Assembly: GCA_013399695.1 (NCBI GenBank)
Contig: VXAU01000975.1
Coordinates: 1,142,344 to 1,206,343 of the forward strand
Direction: 5' to 3'
Source: Formicarius rufipectus
Taxonomy: Eukaryota; Chordata; Aves; Passeriformes; Formicariidae
Length of the DNA: 64,000 bases
In this document: positions 49,622-62,539 of the stretch, one piece after another
Numbering within the stretch: the first letter of the stretch is position 1
Layout: each line of letters starts with the position of its first letter
The notes under the pieces: model-generated
What the model was told of the DNA's origin: nothing
Databases searched by the model: none
What the model saw: the letters and a program-made list of their open reading frames with translations, nothing else
Program-made: the position numbers and the translations under genes

Positions 49622-52600
49622 CCTCCTGGTTGCCAGCATGATTCTGCACTTACACAACACAAGTCAGCAGCCACCTAGACCATGCCATTTTGGAAAGGGT
49701 GAAAAAGAAGTTGATGATTATTTTTGCCTTCTGAAGAGCAGGGGACAGTAATGACTGTGCTGCAAAGATTGAAAAGCTGTTCTACTAGTACGAGTAGAAC
49801 TTGTGGCCATGGTGCAGTTACAAGAGTCCTCAAAAAATGTTCAGTATAATTCAAAACAGCACACATGAATGGCTATTTTTAATATTTTTTTAATTTAAGC
49901 TAGGCTGAGGATAAACAGCTTTAGTCTGTACAAGGGAAATCATTGTATGAGTTGTTTTGTCGTAGTTTGCTGATGGGTTGGGAAAGCAGATTCCTTGGCC
50001 TCTCTGCTTGTGGGTGACTGGCAGCTCCCATTCCTCTTTGTTTAGGATAAATCCCCTCTGGGAGACCTGTTTTATTGTGGCTTTGTGGTACTCTCTGTCA
50101 GGGCTGGGTGAAGGCATGATAGATCTGCTAAAATGAACACAAATTCAAGGTCTTCCTCTAAAATGCCTGCCCACAGTTTTAAGATAACTGAGGACTGGAT
50201 ACATCTAAGGAAAAGTACTCAGCAAATGGAATTTAAAAATAAAATTACTGGCTCTATTAGGAAATTATACAGTAACAAAGTTTGACTTACTGCTGAACTC
50301 TTGAGATCTCTAGAGAACTCCAGGGTATATATATATATTTTTTTTATTTTATTTTTTGCTGATCCCCTAAAGATTCCTTTTTAGTTGTTTTCCTAGAGTA
50401 CAGGCTGCAGTCTGAGAGGTGGTGACTAAGAAATAAAGCTTTGACTTTTAAATGAACCCCGCATGTAGAGCTTCTGCTGAAATGCTGAACAGTGCTAATA
50501 CTGATGTCTGTCTCTGTAAGCAGTGATCAAACAAAGCAAATGCTCAGTTAAACTATCTTTCATGATTTGTCTAGTGCTCTTCATGAAAGCTGCCTTTTTG
50601 TTTTTTTGGTGTGGATTTTTTTAAGGACTTTAAAACTTTATTAGTCATCCTTTAATGTCATAGCAATAGGAGGAAAGTCATTTGAATTTTGTTACCACAG
50701 TGGAATATAAAGTTTTTAAAAATCAGATTAAAGATTTTAAATGGATAGAAAAATTATGGCCCAGCTTTATACACAAGCCATAACTATGTGTCCTTGAGCA
50801 ACAAGGCTTGTACTCAAAGTTCAAGACTGAGAAATCAGAAGGAAGAAAGGCACCAAATCTTCTATCTCAGCTGCTGTAGAACCTTAAATTCCTCTTTGCT
50901 GTTATGGAGTATGTAATGTTAGGTGGTGCACTCTGGTCCATAATTGTGTCTCATGAGTATCAGTCTTTTGTAAGTACTTGTGTTCACATATCTTAGCTAA
51001 ATAGTCTGTGTAAAATTTGTAAAACAAGGCATTTGTATTAGGTATCAGTGCAGTAATGGAAATACTACATTTTTCCCATTGTAGATAAAATCAGGTGGAG
51101 CTCTGCCTAGTTCTTTTTGCTATTGTTACTAATGATCTCATGGGCTTGCAATAACTTAGTGGGTACTCTAACTTGGGGAGCCAAGCTCAGCTTAAATTCT
51201 CAGCTTTCAATCTGATTTTGTTTAGCCGTAGTCAAAGGTGGCCAGAAAGGCCCTTTCACATAGTGAAATAAAATACTCCAAAATTGCAGCATAAACTGAA
51301 TGTAGTGAAACAGGGGGAGCAAGAGTAGAGTACTCTAATGTCACACTGCAGTGCCTGTCTCTGTCAGCTCCTTTTAAATCATTTTCCTCTTGTGATTTCT
51401 TGCCTCCTTTTGTGCAGAGGCCTTTACTCTCATCTTTTGTGTTCCAAAACTGACCTGGAAATAGTGATACTTCTTAAGAAACCTTCTGGGTGCTTCTGGT
51501 TACTGAAAACTGGCCTTCCTTCTAAAAAGTCGTTCAGTGTATATGTTTTGTACTTTACAAGCTTATTCCACTAAAATACCGTGTGTTTAATTTTGGAAGG
51601 TACATCGAACACTGGAAGAATGTAGATTTTTGTGGAATCTGAGATCTGTGCAAACTGTATTGAGTGAATTAGCCAGGGGAAAAGGAGGTTTGCTAAACCT
51701 AGGAAAAAGAACTGACCAGGACTTTTCGCAGCTCTGTTGGTATTCTGCAAACAGCACTTTATAACCACCAAGTATAGTGCAATACCCTGTGCGTAGTTTG
51801 CTTTTATAAACTTATTTAGATGATTTTTCTCTATGCTCAGCATGAGATATAACTGGAGGGTTAAATAATTCACCAGAATGACTAAACAGTGGACAGCAGT
51901 AAATTTTAGTCTTCTGACAGGGGTATTAGGTCTCAGCCACAATCAGAGACTTGTAAACAGAAATGAATTAAAATGGCACTCTGAGAGTCAAATTGTACTG
52001 CATTAAAACCTTGGAATATTCTCCTTTTCCACAGTGTCCCTGCTGATCCAGGCCTGACAGTGTGAAGTGGGGAGGAGGAGTTCCTCCTTGAATAGTTGCA
52101 TAACTGAGACACAGAACAAACATATGTTATGTTCAGCTAACTGTGGGAACTTAGATGTGCTTTATAAAATGTGTTAGTGACAAAAATGTTGTAGCTTCCA
52201 AGGCACCAGGCTGCTGGCATTGCCTAGTCCTTAATTGGAGGTTTATATGAAACCTCATTTTTTGAGTACTGAAGCTTATGAATACAAAATAATGTGATAA
52301 CAGACACACACTGTTGGTATTTAAGAGCACATGGAATGACTAGTCTGACTTGTGTGTGTAATCTATTCCAGTGTTAATGTATGTTGTTTTATGTTTTTAG
52401 AATGACAACTTTCCAATTTTTACATCTCCAGGCCTCTTGATGTTTTTAATTCAGGTTCGTACAGGTTTCAATTTGTTCCCAAGGGAGGTCTGGAAGGGAT
52501 TTTTTTTAACAAATTGAGGTTATGCATATTATTTTTATGAAGTAGAAAAACAACTTGAAAAGGCTAAAAAGAAATTCTGTTTTCATTAACCTTCAAAATA

Positions 52601-53850
52601 TCTAGACTGTCAGCCCAGGTCTTCTGTGATCACGCTGAAGGACTGAGATATATACTGTTAGCTCCTGAATCTTAAATGAAGCAGCATATGTGTTGAATCT
52701 TTAATAAATTCATCTTTTTTTTTTCCCCCAAAATGTTAGACACTGAAGTGGGTGTTAGTAAAAACAAACAAAAGCAGAGTTTTGAGATTCTGCCTTACTC
52801 TCTGTTACTGCATCTCTTTCTGTTTGCTTCTTCAGCATTGTCTTCCTCCTCCTTCTCTAGCAGCACGCCCTGATTAGCCAAGATCCAACTTCTTAGTGTG
52901 AAACTTGCAGGGTAAGGAGCTGGTGTCTCAAGGCAGCCACTCTTTCCCTTGTCCTGCCCTGCTTGGCATTGACTGCTGCTTGGGAGTGGAAGGTTTGTGG
53001 GGTTTTGTGGGGTTTTCATGCTGTTCAAAAGGCACTTGGTAGCAGTGAGAGGGACAGGTAAGTAGCTGGCTCAGAGTTACGACTGTCAGTTTGAGGTCTC
53101 TGCCTGTGGGAGCTGGTAATGTTTCTCCTCCAAGGACAGACCTTTTATCCACAAGGCTTGTTTTTAGCGCTTTGTGGTTTTCTCCTTGTTGCAGTTTTAA
53201 ACAATTGCTTTTGTCATGGGTTTGTGGCAACCATCAGATATTTTACTGTCTAGGAAATAAGGGCTAGGAACAGTGAGCTGATTTCCAGGGTCAGGCTTTC
53301 TGCACCCCCTCAAAGAGCCACTCATTCCCTCCACACAGATTGATTAGAGTGGTTTGTGCAGAGGCTGTCAGTCTCGGGTTTTTTGCTTTGTGAAAGTTGC
53401 AGGACAGGTAAACTCAGTTTCCTCTGTCATTTCTCTGATTTGCATACTGGCTTTGGAAGCACATAGTATCTTCTGATATTCCTTCCGCATTTGCTTTGGG
53501 ATGTTACGTGTACATTTATTTTTGAATAATGACATGGGTTTCACGAACAAGTAGCTTGACTGCAATTGTGTTCTCTCATTACAGAGGTCTTTCATATTCT
53601 TCTGTCTTCAAAAGTAATGCAGATGTCTGAATGTTCCTTTCTTAGGCTTTTAGTGTTCATCTGAGATACAATACAGACTTTCTGATGGAAGGATGTCTGC
53701 ATTGCTATCACATGTTTGTGGCTTGAGGTTTTAAGTAATGAAATACACGAATGCTGTTGTTGGGCTTATACATTAATAGGACATTGTCTTCTCTATAAGG
53801 GAAACTATTGATGATAGCAAGTTAAAACTCAGTGCAGAGTACTGTCAATG

Positions 53851-54036
53851 TCTTTCTCTTTTTTCTCACCCCTCTGCCCATATTCCTCTCCATTGCCTCT
53901 GCTGTCCCTGCCCCTGGTTTCCTTACCCTCTCTATTGGTTGTCTCCCCTTCTCATCTCTCTTTGTTGCATGTCTTTTACTTCTGTTTTCTTTGCTAGCTT
54001 GATTATGTATTCCTCTTTCTCTGCTCCTACTCCCCT
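53851..54036 (+). repeat. Polypyrimidine-rich stretch
   Basis: Nearly 190 bases on the + strand are mostly C and T, with CTCT, CCCTGCCCC and TCTCCCC segments interrupted by scattered A and G. It is neither a perfect tandem repeat nor a splice acceptor of a recognised exon. Confidence 0.75.
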
Positions 54037-56189
54037 GAAATACACTCAGACCTCTGTCAAAGCTGATATTTAGGCAATTTGTGGGTTTTTGTTGGAGTGA
54101 AAAACAAGCTTAAGATGGTAGGTCGGGGTCATGTAAACACTGTTGGGTGGTTCCTGTCAGGTTTCTGATGCATTTGAGTACCTCTTCAACTTGTCAGCAC
54201 AGCTGGCACTGGTGCATTGTCCAGGAGGTGACTTGTGACACTTAGTGCTGTGGACCAGAGATGTGACATTTGTCTTGTCTCAGGCTGTAGACTGCTCCAA
54301 TTAATGGACTTGCTTTGTTCTTATTGGTTAAGTTCTGTAAACAAGAACTTCTCTAAACAGTAGAGGAATATCCCTTTTATACTCCACAGGAACTGCATGT
54401 ATTGAGCATTATACCAGTTTAATATGTGGTTCTATCTAAATCAACACAGTAAAAATTATCGTTGAACTTGTTCCACGTGGTCAGGGTTGCTTCCTTTAAT
54501 GACCAAAGCAAACATACATGTATTGCTTTTTTCTCCCCTCTGTCTAGTCTTGTAGGACCAACAAGGCAGTGCCCTACCTTGAAGCTCTAGAAGGTAATAA
54601 AAGTGCCACTTAAACCTGAGGAATACTTGTGCCTGTGCAAAGCACCACACGTGTGTCAGAGTCTAGTCCAGGGACCTTGAAGTACTGATGTGTATCTGAG
54701 GAACTGCATTGCTTTGTAAACTTTTTATTTCTGAGAAGAAGGGAGCAAACTGATTGTAGCACTGAGGCAACATTATTTCTCTGGGAGAGAGGATGAAACC
54801 TGATTTTCCTTTTGTTCTTTTCTTGGAGTGGTCCACATCTGCTCCTCTTTTTCCTGCCCACCTTTTTTTTTCCCCCTAAACTTGAAGCAACAGCAGAGCC
54901 CCTCTGCAGTACATGTACATAGGGACTAAACCCTTAGGGATCCAAGTTACTCATCGGGACTAGTTGTTTTTTACTTAAGTACTAGTTTGGTGGTGATTTT
55001 TTGGGGACAGAGATAGCTTTTTTTATTTTTTTCAGAACTGTTTTATCCAATTTTCACTAAAATCAAGAACTCACCCATTCTAACTTTGTGATTCTTGTTA
55101 GTGAGTGCAGTGTGAGGGATGTGTTTAATCCTGTGAGCTGTCACCCTCCTGGAAATGTATGCCTGGCTGGCAGGTAGAGATGAGGTTGGTAGGCAGGACA
55201 GAAAGCTCTCGCTTGTTCTCTGCCTGCAAGTGAAGAATTTGTTTATTGTCTGCTGCACTTGATGCATCAACACTCCTGTAAATGCCACTTTTTAAAGTGT
55301 TTTTTTTTGCACACAGTCTTCTAGAAATGCTGGATCTAAAGTTTCTTGACGTTGTAGGTTGTGTGCTTAGTTCTATAGTGCTTTGAGGGTTGTATGTACT
55401 AGTTTTGTGTCTCCATTGTATGAGTATGACCTTGGGGTGACAACATGAATATTGATAAGTAATAACTTGCCTGTCTTACCAATTTGCATTTTAGTTTTAG
55501 CATGAATTTGTTGTCGCTGTTCATTTTAACATGGAGAGATTTGCTTACTGTTGCAGAATTAATTTGTGGCCATTTGCATCCTTAGAATGTCGTGAGAGTT
55601 CTTAAGTTTCTTACCTGTGTGGTTATCTGCCTAAGAAAGTACTCCTCCCTTAACATGAGTGAACATGCACACAGTTTTTCGTGCTGTTATTCCTGGTGTG
55701 GTGCTCTCACCGCTGGGTTAACATCATTCTTGAAAGGGGGCAGAAGTGGAAACATGAAGCAACTTCTGCCTTTTGACTTGCAGAGTTTAGCCTGGAATCA
55801 GTCACTGCTCTAAACTGGACTCTGGTTTCTGGGACATTTTGTCTGTAATCATGATAATGAGTGTACTAGGAAATAACTGTTTAACTACTCTTACTAGGTA
55901 ATGTGTGGACTGATAAGTATTGTGTCTACTTGTGTTAGTAAATGCATGATTACTTAGCAATTCCTAAGAGTTTACAGTGATCTTACTCTTCAGAATGTCC
56001 TGGATACAAAATGCAAACCCCAACATACATTTAATGTTGTATTTATAAAGAAAAAAACCCCAGCCTCTTACATTTTCAAGCTTTCGATCTATAAGGCATT
56101 TAAAGTACATGAAAAGTATGCTCTTGGTTTGTTTTTCTAAGCTTTCTTTTTCCATTCCTATTCTTTTCTGCCATTTGTGTTACATGCAG

Positions 56190-56225
56190 GCAACTGGAGT
56201 TATTTCGGATGGGGAGAGCAGCTGA
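56190..56225 (+). CDS. UNC13B: UNC13B coding exon 8 (36-nt microexon)
   Basis: This exon completes Cys175 and encodes residues 176-186, NWSYFGWGEQL, plus the first base of Thr187. The acceptor is TTACATGCAG and the donor is GTACGT. The donor was chosen because it is the only nearby GT that leaves phase 1, which exon 9 requires, and because it follows the invariant CNW-YFGWGEQ motif. Mammalian paralogues have CNWNYFGWG, so Ser178 replaces Asn. The aromatic motif is strongly conserved across UNC13A and UNC13B although it lies in a disordered linker, suggesting a short binding motif; its partner is not known to me. Both borders are phase 1, so the exon could be skipped without a frameshift. Confidence 0.9.
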   Translation, partial: ATGVISDGESS

Positions 56226-59200
56226 GTACGTAACAGTTTGATTTCTTGCAAGCTTTCTGATTGTAAAGTGATGCAGCATGCTCCAGTATGAGGAAGAGTG
56301 GAAATATTCATGCATATAGAGAATCTGTTCCATTGTATTTTCTTTTACTTTGACCAAGTCTTCATATTTGTGTGGATGGATGGCTGTTCATTTTTTCACT
56401 TTTCAGCTTTGTTTTGGTCACGTTTTAAATGAGTTGCTTGTGCCTTCTATTGGAATTTGAGGACATGATGGCAGAATTGGACTATTACTCTTTTCCTGTA
56501 AAGGTGATTCTAGTTTTCTGCTTGTGTATGTCTTTTGTGTTGGTCTTCATACCTATGTAAGCCCAAATTAATGTTTGGAATAATGGAAAAACACAAGGGA
56601 ATCTGTAGTGGTTGTTTTACTAAGATGTGAAAATGCACAGAAAATCTTCCAAATACTACAAATAGGAGTAAATCTGAAAGCAGAGGTGGCAGCTGCACAC
56701 CAGTGGGGTTGCAGGTATTGTACCTCACTGACACAGCATCATGGCAAAAGTGGCAGGGCTTTGCTTGAACTAGTGCTTACCAGCCTGGGACAGGTAAAAT
56801 GCAGGTACTGCAGCTGTCTGTGATTTGTGGAGCTAATGCCACACCTTAAGACTGGTGTGATAAATTGTGCACAGGCCACAAAATTTTTGTTTGTTTCCAG
56901 ATAATGTGCATGAAACATCTTCACTTTCTGAAAGTCCTATGGGTCCCAACAGGCAGGGCTTCTGCTCAAGATACAGCATGTGGCTTCTATGGGCACACTT
57001 CAAAAGTTGATCCATCAGTCTTAAGATGACGTGTCTATTCTCTGTATAATAGCCAAGAATGAGGGTGTTGCTGTGGGGAGCGCACAAAGAAATATCACTG
57101 TGACTGCATCCAGCAGGGACAAGATTCTGCCTGGTGCTTTTCCATTTTTGACACAATGGGATCTGGACAGGATGCTCTTACCATCTGAGTCTAATGACCA
57201 TCTAATGTTAACAGTGCATTTCACACGTGGATCTGTTCTGCATTTAAGAATTCTTCCACCAGTGATTTCCTCATTTCCTCATCCCACAGTGTTTTTTGTC
57301 CTCCGTGTTCTGTCTGTAATCAAACCATAAGTTTTCTGTGCATCAGCAGTGTTGACCAACTTGCTTGTGCTGTCAGTGTTGAGTGTCTCAGTTGTTTGGA
57401 GTTATTCTCACAGGTATGGCAGGAGAACTTAGAGATAACTAACTTCTGTATACTACTAAAAAACAAAATTAGTCTCCTAAATAGCTTTCCTTAATTTCTC
57501 AATTTTGGGTATTTGGGAGGGAAATGGTGTTCTTAGGCTTAGGCTAGTGAGAGATTTAAGGAGGGTTGTGCAGAGTGTATTTCCCCTGTTTATCTGGAGT
57601 GTGGTGTTTTTGATTTAAAAGGTACTTCGTGTAGGTACATTGTGTTCAAGAGGCTCCCTTCCTCCCTCTGCTTCATCCTGCCTGTGCTGTCTTCTTTGAA
57701 ATTATGTTAGCATACTTACAGGCAGGCCTGGGTCAGTGTTGATGATGTTTCCAAGTGAACTCCATTAGCTTGACAGTGTGATGAAAAATACACTTCTAAG
57801 GTCATACTTTCAAGAGCAGCTGAGAAGGATGAAGCAGGAACTGCAGGGTGCTAGCTGGAAGACTTTTTCCTGGTAAGAGCTTCTTGCAGGAGGAGTGCTG
57901 TAGCCCAGACCCTTCTTAATTGGGCAGAAGCACTTTAGAAAATGGACAACTTGTGCTGCTAACCTGGTCTCATTTTAGGACTTGAAGAAGTAGGGTAGAT
58001 GTTCAAGGTAGTCTTTACACTTCAGCCTGTCAGTTTGGTTCTTGAGTGTTTCACAGCAGAATATTTTCAAGTGGGAAAAACAAGATTATGAAAGCTCTTA
58101 AACTGAAGAATGAATATTGTGAATTTGCCATTTTACAGCTATGCAAATTTCTAATGTATTTTTACGTGATGAAGGCAATACAAGGAACTAATGACCTGTG
58201 AAGTTGCACTTGAATTACTTCTCACAACCTCGGTGTTTTTAGAGTGGAGAGATGTAGAAGGGCCTCAAAAATGTCCTTGTGTCCTTTTAGTTCAATAGCC
58301 TTACTTTAGGCTAGTATGCAGTTTGATTTCCCTAAGGTATTAGAAAGTGTGCATGATTGCCATATGTGACCAAGGGTTCTGTAGATGATAGAGCAGTGGG
58401 GTCTGAGACTTAAGGAAAGAAGTTGTTGGCAGCTGTTGTGAAAAGAAGTTTAAATGGATGAAAGGTGGGGAAGGTGTATTGCAAAGGCCCTGGTGGGAAG
58501 CCAGCAGAGGTCTCTGCTCACCTGGACTAGAAGTGGTTCCTTCAGTTAATGCACTTTATTATCTTCTGCCATTATTGAGATAGACAAATGCTGTGTAAAC
58601 CTCAGTGCTTATTTTTGAGAACTGGTGAGGATTTTGCTTTTGTCCAAGATTTTGCTCCTTTGGGGAGCTTGAGGACCGGACTCTAGCTTGGAGTGGCTGA
58701 TGACACATTGTGCTAGAAGAGCAGGAGGCAATTAATACAACCTTTTGAGAAGAGCTCCTACTGTGCACTGGGACCTCAAACCAACAAAAACACTTCTTCT
58801 GGTGCATTCGTCCAGCCACCCATAAAAATTTTGCTGTTAGCTTTCCTTCCTGTCCTGAAACTCGATTTAAAGAAAGTTGCCAGAGGCTAAAGGTGACTGG
58901 TTGACCTCGCATTGGCAGGACTGCGAAGTGTTTTTGAGGTCAAGCTATTAAAACCTGTATGTGTTCTACCCTGCAGCAATTGTGTAATAACTTTGAGAGG
59001 CAGTAGCTGGGTGGGAGGAATAACAGGCAGAGAAGGTATCTCTCCTTTCTTGATTTTCCCCACTCTGTAAAATCCTGCTGTGTGCTGTGACTACCCAGTG
59101 GGTTTTCTTCTTGCACTGCCTATATGCATGAATATTCAGTTACAAAACATGAACAGCATGCATGTGCCCTGCCCCTTCAGCCTTACCCACAGCTGTCTCT

Positions 59201-62200
59201 GCAGTGGGTTCAGTGACAAAGAAACAGTGTTTGTTCCTTGAGAGCTCTTTAGTGTATGTGAAGTTTCTCAAACTGTGATGAAACAATTACTGACTTTTTG
59301 TGTTTATTGTTATGTATCTTTTTATTAATTTAACTGATCTTGAGAGACTGAGGCTAAGCCACAACATTGCTTATGGAAGATTTAATACATGGTCTGTTTG
59401 AAGAAAATAGTACTTAAATTTATCTCACCATGTTGTTGGGATATTTCGCTGAAAAATGGGCTGTAATGCCTCCTTTTGAAGGGGCGCTGCATCCCCAAAG
59501 CTGCTTTTGCAAGTTCTTGTCAATCTCTTGCTTAATTAAAATTTAAACAACAAGTATATTAATTTACAAGATTATCACTATATGCTGGCATTTCATAGAA
59601 TATTTTCTTGCAGAAGTAACATGTGCTGTAAGCCATGTATGGGCCATTTTCCTTGCTTTTGATCAGAGTGAGCAATGTCTTCAATTGAGAACACCTCTGT
59701 TAAATACAGTGCGATTGCTCATAAGGTAGTTGCAGTTCAGCATGAATAAGAGTTTTTGAGTTGTCTCTTAGCGTATTAACCTACCTGGTATTAACATCTG
59801 TGGATGCTGTTAATGTCATGGTGCATACATTAGAGAAACAATAAGTTCCTACCTCATGGAGCCTTGCATCCTTTAAGCATGCCTTAGAGGCATTTTGTGT
59901 CATGACCCCAAAGAGATTTCCTCATGCTAAGCACCAGTAAGAGCTGTGAGAACTTCTGATACCAGCTTTTATAAAGATATATGCCCCAAATGTTTGATTA
60001 ACATTTAAGCTGATGAGCTATTTTTGGGTGTTACTTAGAGATACTGTGGTCCACATGGGAAATCTTTGTTTGATAGTGCAGAGGTGAGGTGTGATGGCTG
60101 ATTAACAAATCCAGATAGTGCTTCTGGAACAATCTGACTTGATTTGGAAATCTTTGAGTCTGTCAGCTGGGCAGAGTTGCTGACCTGTAGAAGCTGTCTT
60201 CTGCTTCCTGATAACTGTAATTGTGCAAGTCTTTGCACACCGTGATACTAAGCTTAGCCCAGTAATAGTGAGTTACTGGATTTACTGTTTTTGGCCCAGT
60301 TCATTGTACTACTGGTTTGTATTTTTTGCTGTGCTTTTGAAGTTAGCTAAATTGTTTATCCTAGAGCTGTTGTCTTGTGACTTACCAGGTCACAAACTTG
60401 TGTCTCAGTTGGGCTGCCTTCAGCCCTACAAGTACTGTCATAATTTTGTGGCCACAGGTGAAGAATTTTCCATTCTACCAGAGAGGATGTTCCTTAGGCT
60501 TTAGCTTGAATGACAGCTGTGTCTGATGGGATGAAGAAATTAGTTGAGTAGCAAAGTGAGGCATTAAAAGGCACTTTGGAGTGGTGTGTTTCTGTACCAG
60601 TAGAAGTAATTATTGTGCATTAGATGCTAATGGCTCAAGTGTTCAGAAATGACACTACCCAGCAGAGTAATAGCTTGTTATTCTTCTAAGGACAGTGTGT
60701 GCCTTGTGATTGACAAATAGATAGGCCCTTGCTCCACAGGCTGGAAGTTTGGTGTTGCTCAGAAGGGATTGGCACTTTAGCATATAAAGTCACTTTTGTG
60801 TAGTAAATCTTGAATGTTTCTCCTAGGCACTGAACTATAATAAAATTGATGGATGCTGCTTTTAATAAAACTGAATAAAGCACCATATGATTGCTATTCA
60901 TTTCTGTTCAATTGGCTAGAGACTGACAAGAACTCTGCAGCATTTAAACTACCAAAAAGCAGGAGGCTTAACTTCATTTTCGGTGTGGACAATCAAATTG
61001 AATTGATTCTACTTAGGAGTGTAGAGCCAGGCTTTTTGAAGTGGCCCATATTTTGCGGACTTGTTTCTTGGTAGGGTTCTTTTCTACTCTTCTACCCATC
61101 TTTAGGGCACTAATCTTACTATGTTGTGAAGAAACTGAAAACATCACTGAGAACAAATTTTGCCTCAGATTACAAAAGTGGAAATTTAATTAGAGGTGTG
61201 GGAAGCTCCAGTGGAAGAAAAAGGTGTTATCTGATGCTGCATCCCATCTGCTTGGAATTTAAGCACTTAAATGCAGGTTTTTTAAGGATCTGGCATGGAG
61301 GAGCAGCCTCACTTTATTGTTCAGCCTCATGGTGACTGACTATGTCAAACACACACCATTGGCTAATTTACCAGAGAGGGCTTTAATTTGATTGTCCTTT
61401 TTAGGCAGGCTTTTGGTGAAGAGAGAATGAATAATGGCTGATCCTTATTTTCTCTTGTGTCAAGCATGTTAATGGTGCACTCCACTGCCTTACAGTGTGT
61501 GTATTTCACTTTATGCTTGCAAAGATAACCTTGCATCCTGCACAGCCATATATTTTTGATACCTTTCCTCACTATAACTTGACATTCTCCTTTTCTGAAG
61601 CATTAACAAACTAAAATGTTTCTTCAGGGAGAGGAAAGGAGTTTTTTCCTTTGTGAAGGTTATTATTAGTGTTAAGTACTGTACTTAAACTAATTTACTC
61701 GTATGTGTTAAATGTAGCAATTTTCCCCTATAAGAAGTAGTGCAATTCTTTATAAGGAGAACTGCACTCCTAGTTCTGGTTTTCCTACTGAGTTTTTTCG
61801 GTTAGTTTCTCTTAAAATAAGACTTTTACAAAAAAGAAGAAAAAAGAAACAATCCAGAATCCTAAAGTTCTGCTTAAGGATGCTGAGAAGAAGAGACAGT
61901 ATTACAATTTAAATGCTGAAAAGTTTCCAGGAAAAGAGCTCCTTTCCATAAATAAATGTTTTGGGTTTTCTTTGCCTCAACATCTAAAGGTTCATTTTGG
62001 CAGCAGCGAAGTACCTGAAATTTTAGATGCTGGGATTTCTTTTATTTGCTATAAATAAAAATGTCTTACTCTGCTTATTAGTGATGGCTAAATAGAAATG
62101 AACTCCTATGATGGGCAGAGGGAAAGGAGAGCTGATCCCTGCAATTCCTTGGTGCATACTTGAGAGCGCTAGGGATTGTAGCCAGCTGCCAGATGGCGAT

Positions 62201-62316
62201 GCATCTACAGCAGAAATATTGGGGTTTTTGCCATTCTTTGAAAAAACTAAATGGGCCTCTCTGTCCCAGCAGGGCAACTTGAGAAAGCTGTGCTCTTAAC
62301 TGCTTCTGTTTCATAG
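56226..62316 (+). other. UNC13B: Intron 8 of UNC13B
   Basis: A 6.1-kb intron with donor GTACGT and acceptor CTGTTTCATAG. It is unique AT-rich sequence. I see no repeat family, RNA gene or credible open frame; the longest openings (107-117 codons on the minus strand) are not recognisable. Confidence 0.88.
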
Positions 62317-62539
62317 CCTTTGAAGATGCTGACAGTGCTGTGGATGACCGGGACAGCGACTACCGCAGCGAGACCAGTAACAGCATCCCCCCTCCGTACC
62401 ACACCACGGTGCAGCCCAACGCCTCCGTGCACCAGTTCACGGTGCCCTCACGCCTCCAGCAGCAAGGGGTCTTGCGGGATCCCTGTGCTGACTCCCTGCA
62501 AAATTATGACCTGGACTACCGGGAGCACGTGGCCATCAG
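62317..62539 (+). CDS. UNC13B: UNC13B coding exon 9 (acidic/Ser-Pro linker)
   Basis: This 223-nt exon completes Thr187 and encodes residues 188-260: FEDADSAVDDRDSDYRSE, then TSNSIPPPYHTTVQPNASVH, then QFTVPSRLQQQGVLRD, then PCADSLQNYDLDYREHVAI, plus two bases of the next codon. The borders are TTTCATAG and GTGGGT, with phases 1 in and 2 out. DSAVDDRDSDYRSETSNSIPPPY is a signature shared by UNC13A and UNC13B, and FEDAD fits UNC13B. It is a disordered region, rich in Ser and Pro, between C2A and the calmodulin-binding part. The exon is much more GC-rich at third codon positions than the other seven. The donor choice is not absolute: a GT nine bases upstream (CAC-GTGGCC) is a weaker alternative, so the last four residues are less sure. 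Confidence 0.94.

Larger units (their letters stand above)
44294..56189 (+). other. UNC13B: Intron 7 of UNC13B
   Basis: An 11.9-kb intron, the largest complete one here, with donor GTAAGT and acceptor GTTACATGCAG. It contains an A/C tract facing a T/G tract (45379-45560), a T19 run (45986-46004), a G/T-rich stretch (48332-48453), an alternating purine/pyrimidine stretch (48659-48686), an A39 run beside an assembly gap (49321-49382), a T/G tract (49585-49621) and a polypyrimidine stretch (53851-54036). Several open frames of 110-130 codons occur, none recognisable. Confidence 0.88.

Noticed and set aside
62527..62532. Alternative exon 9 donor GTGGCC at 62529-62534
   Set aside because: The CAG-GTGGGT site at 62540 is a much better donor consensus. 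The alternative is kept only as a minor possibility.
25947..62539. Assignment to UNC13A instead of UNC13B
   Set aside because: The variable residues (GEWSTLEAE, WIALK, KNPTPHK, FEDAD) agree with UNC13B; UNC13A has different residues at each of these places.
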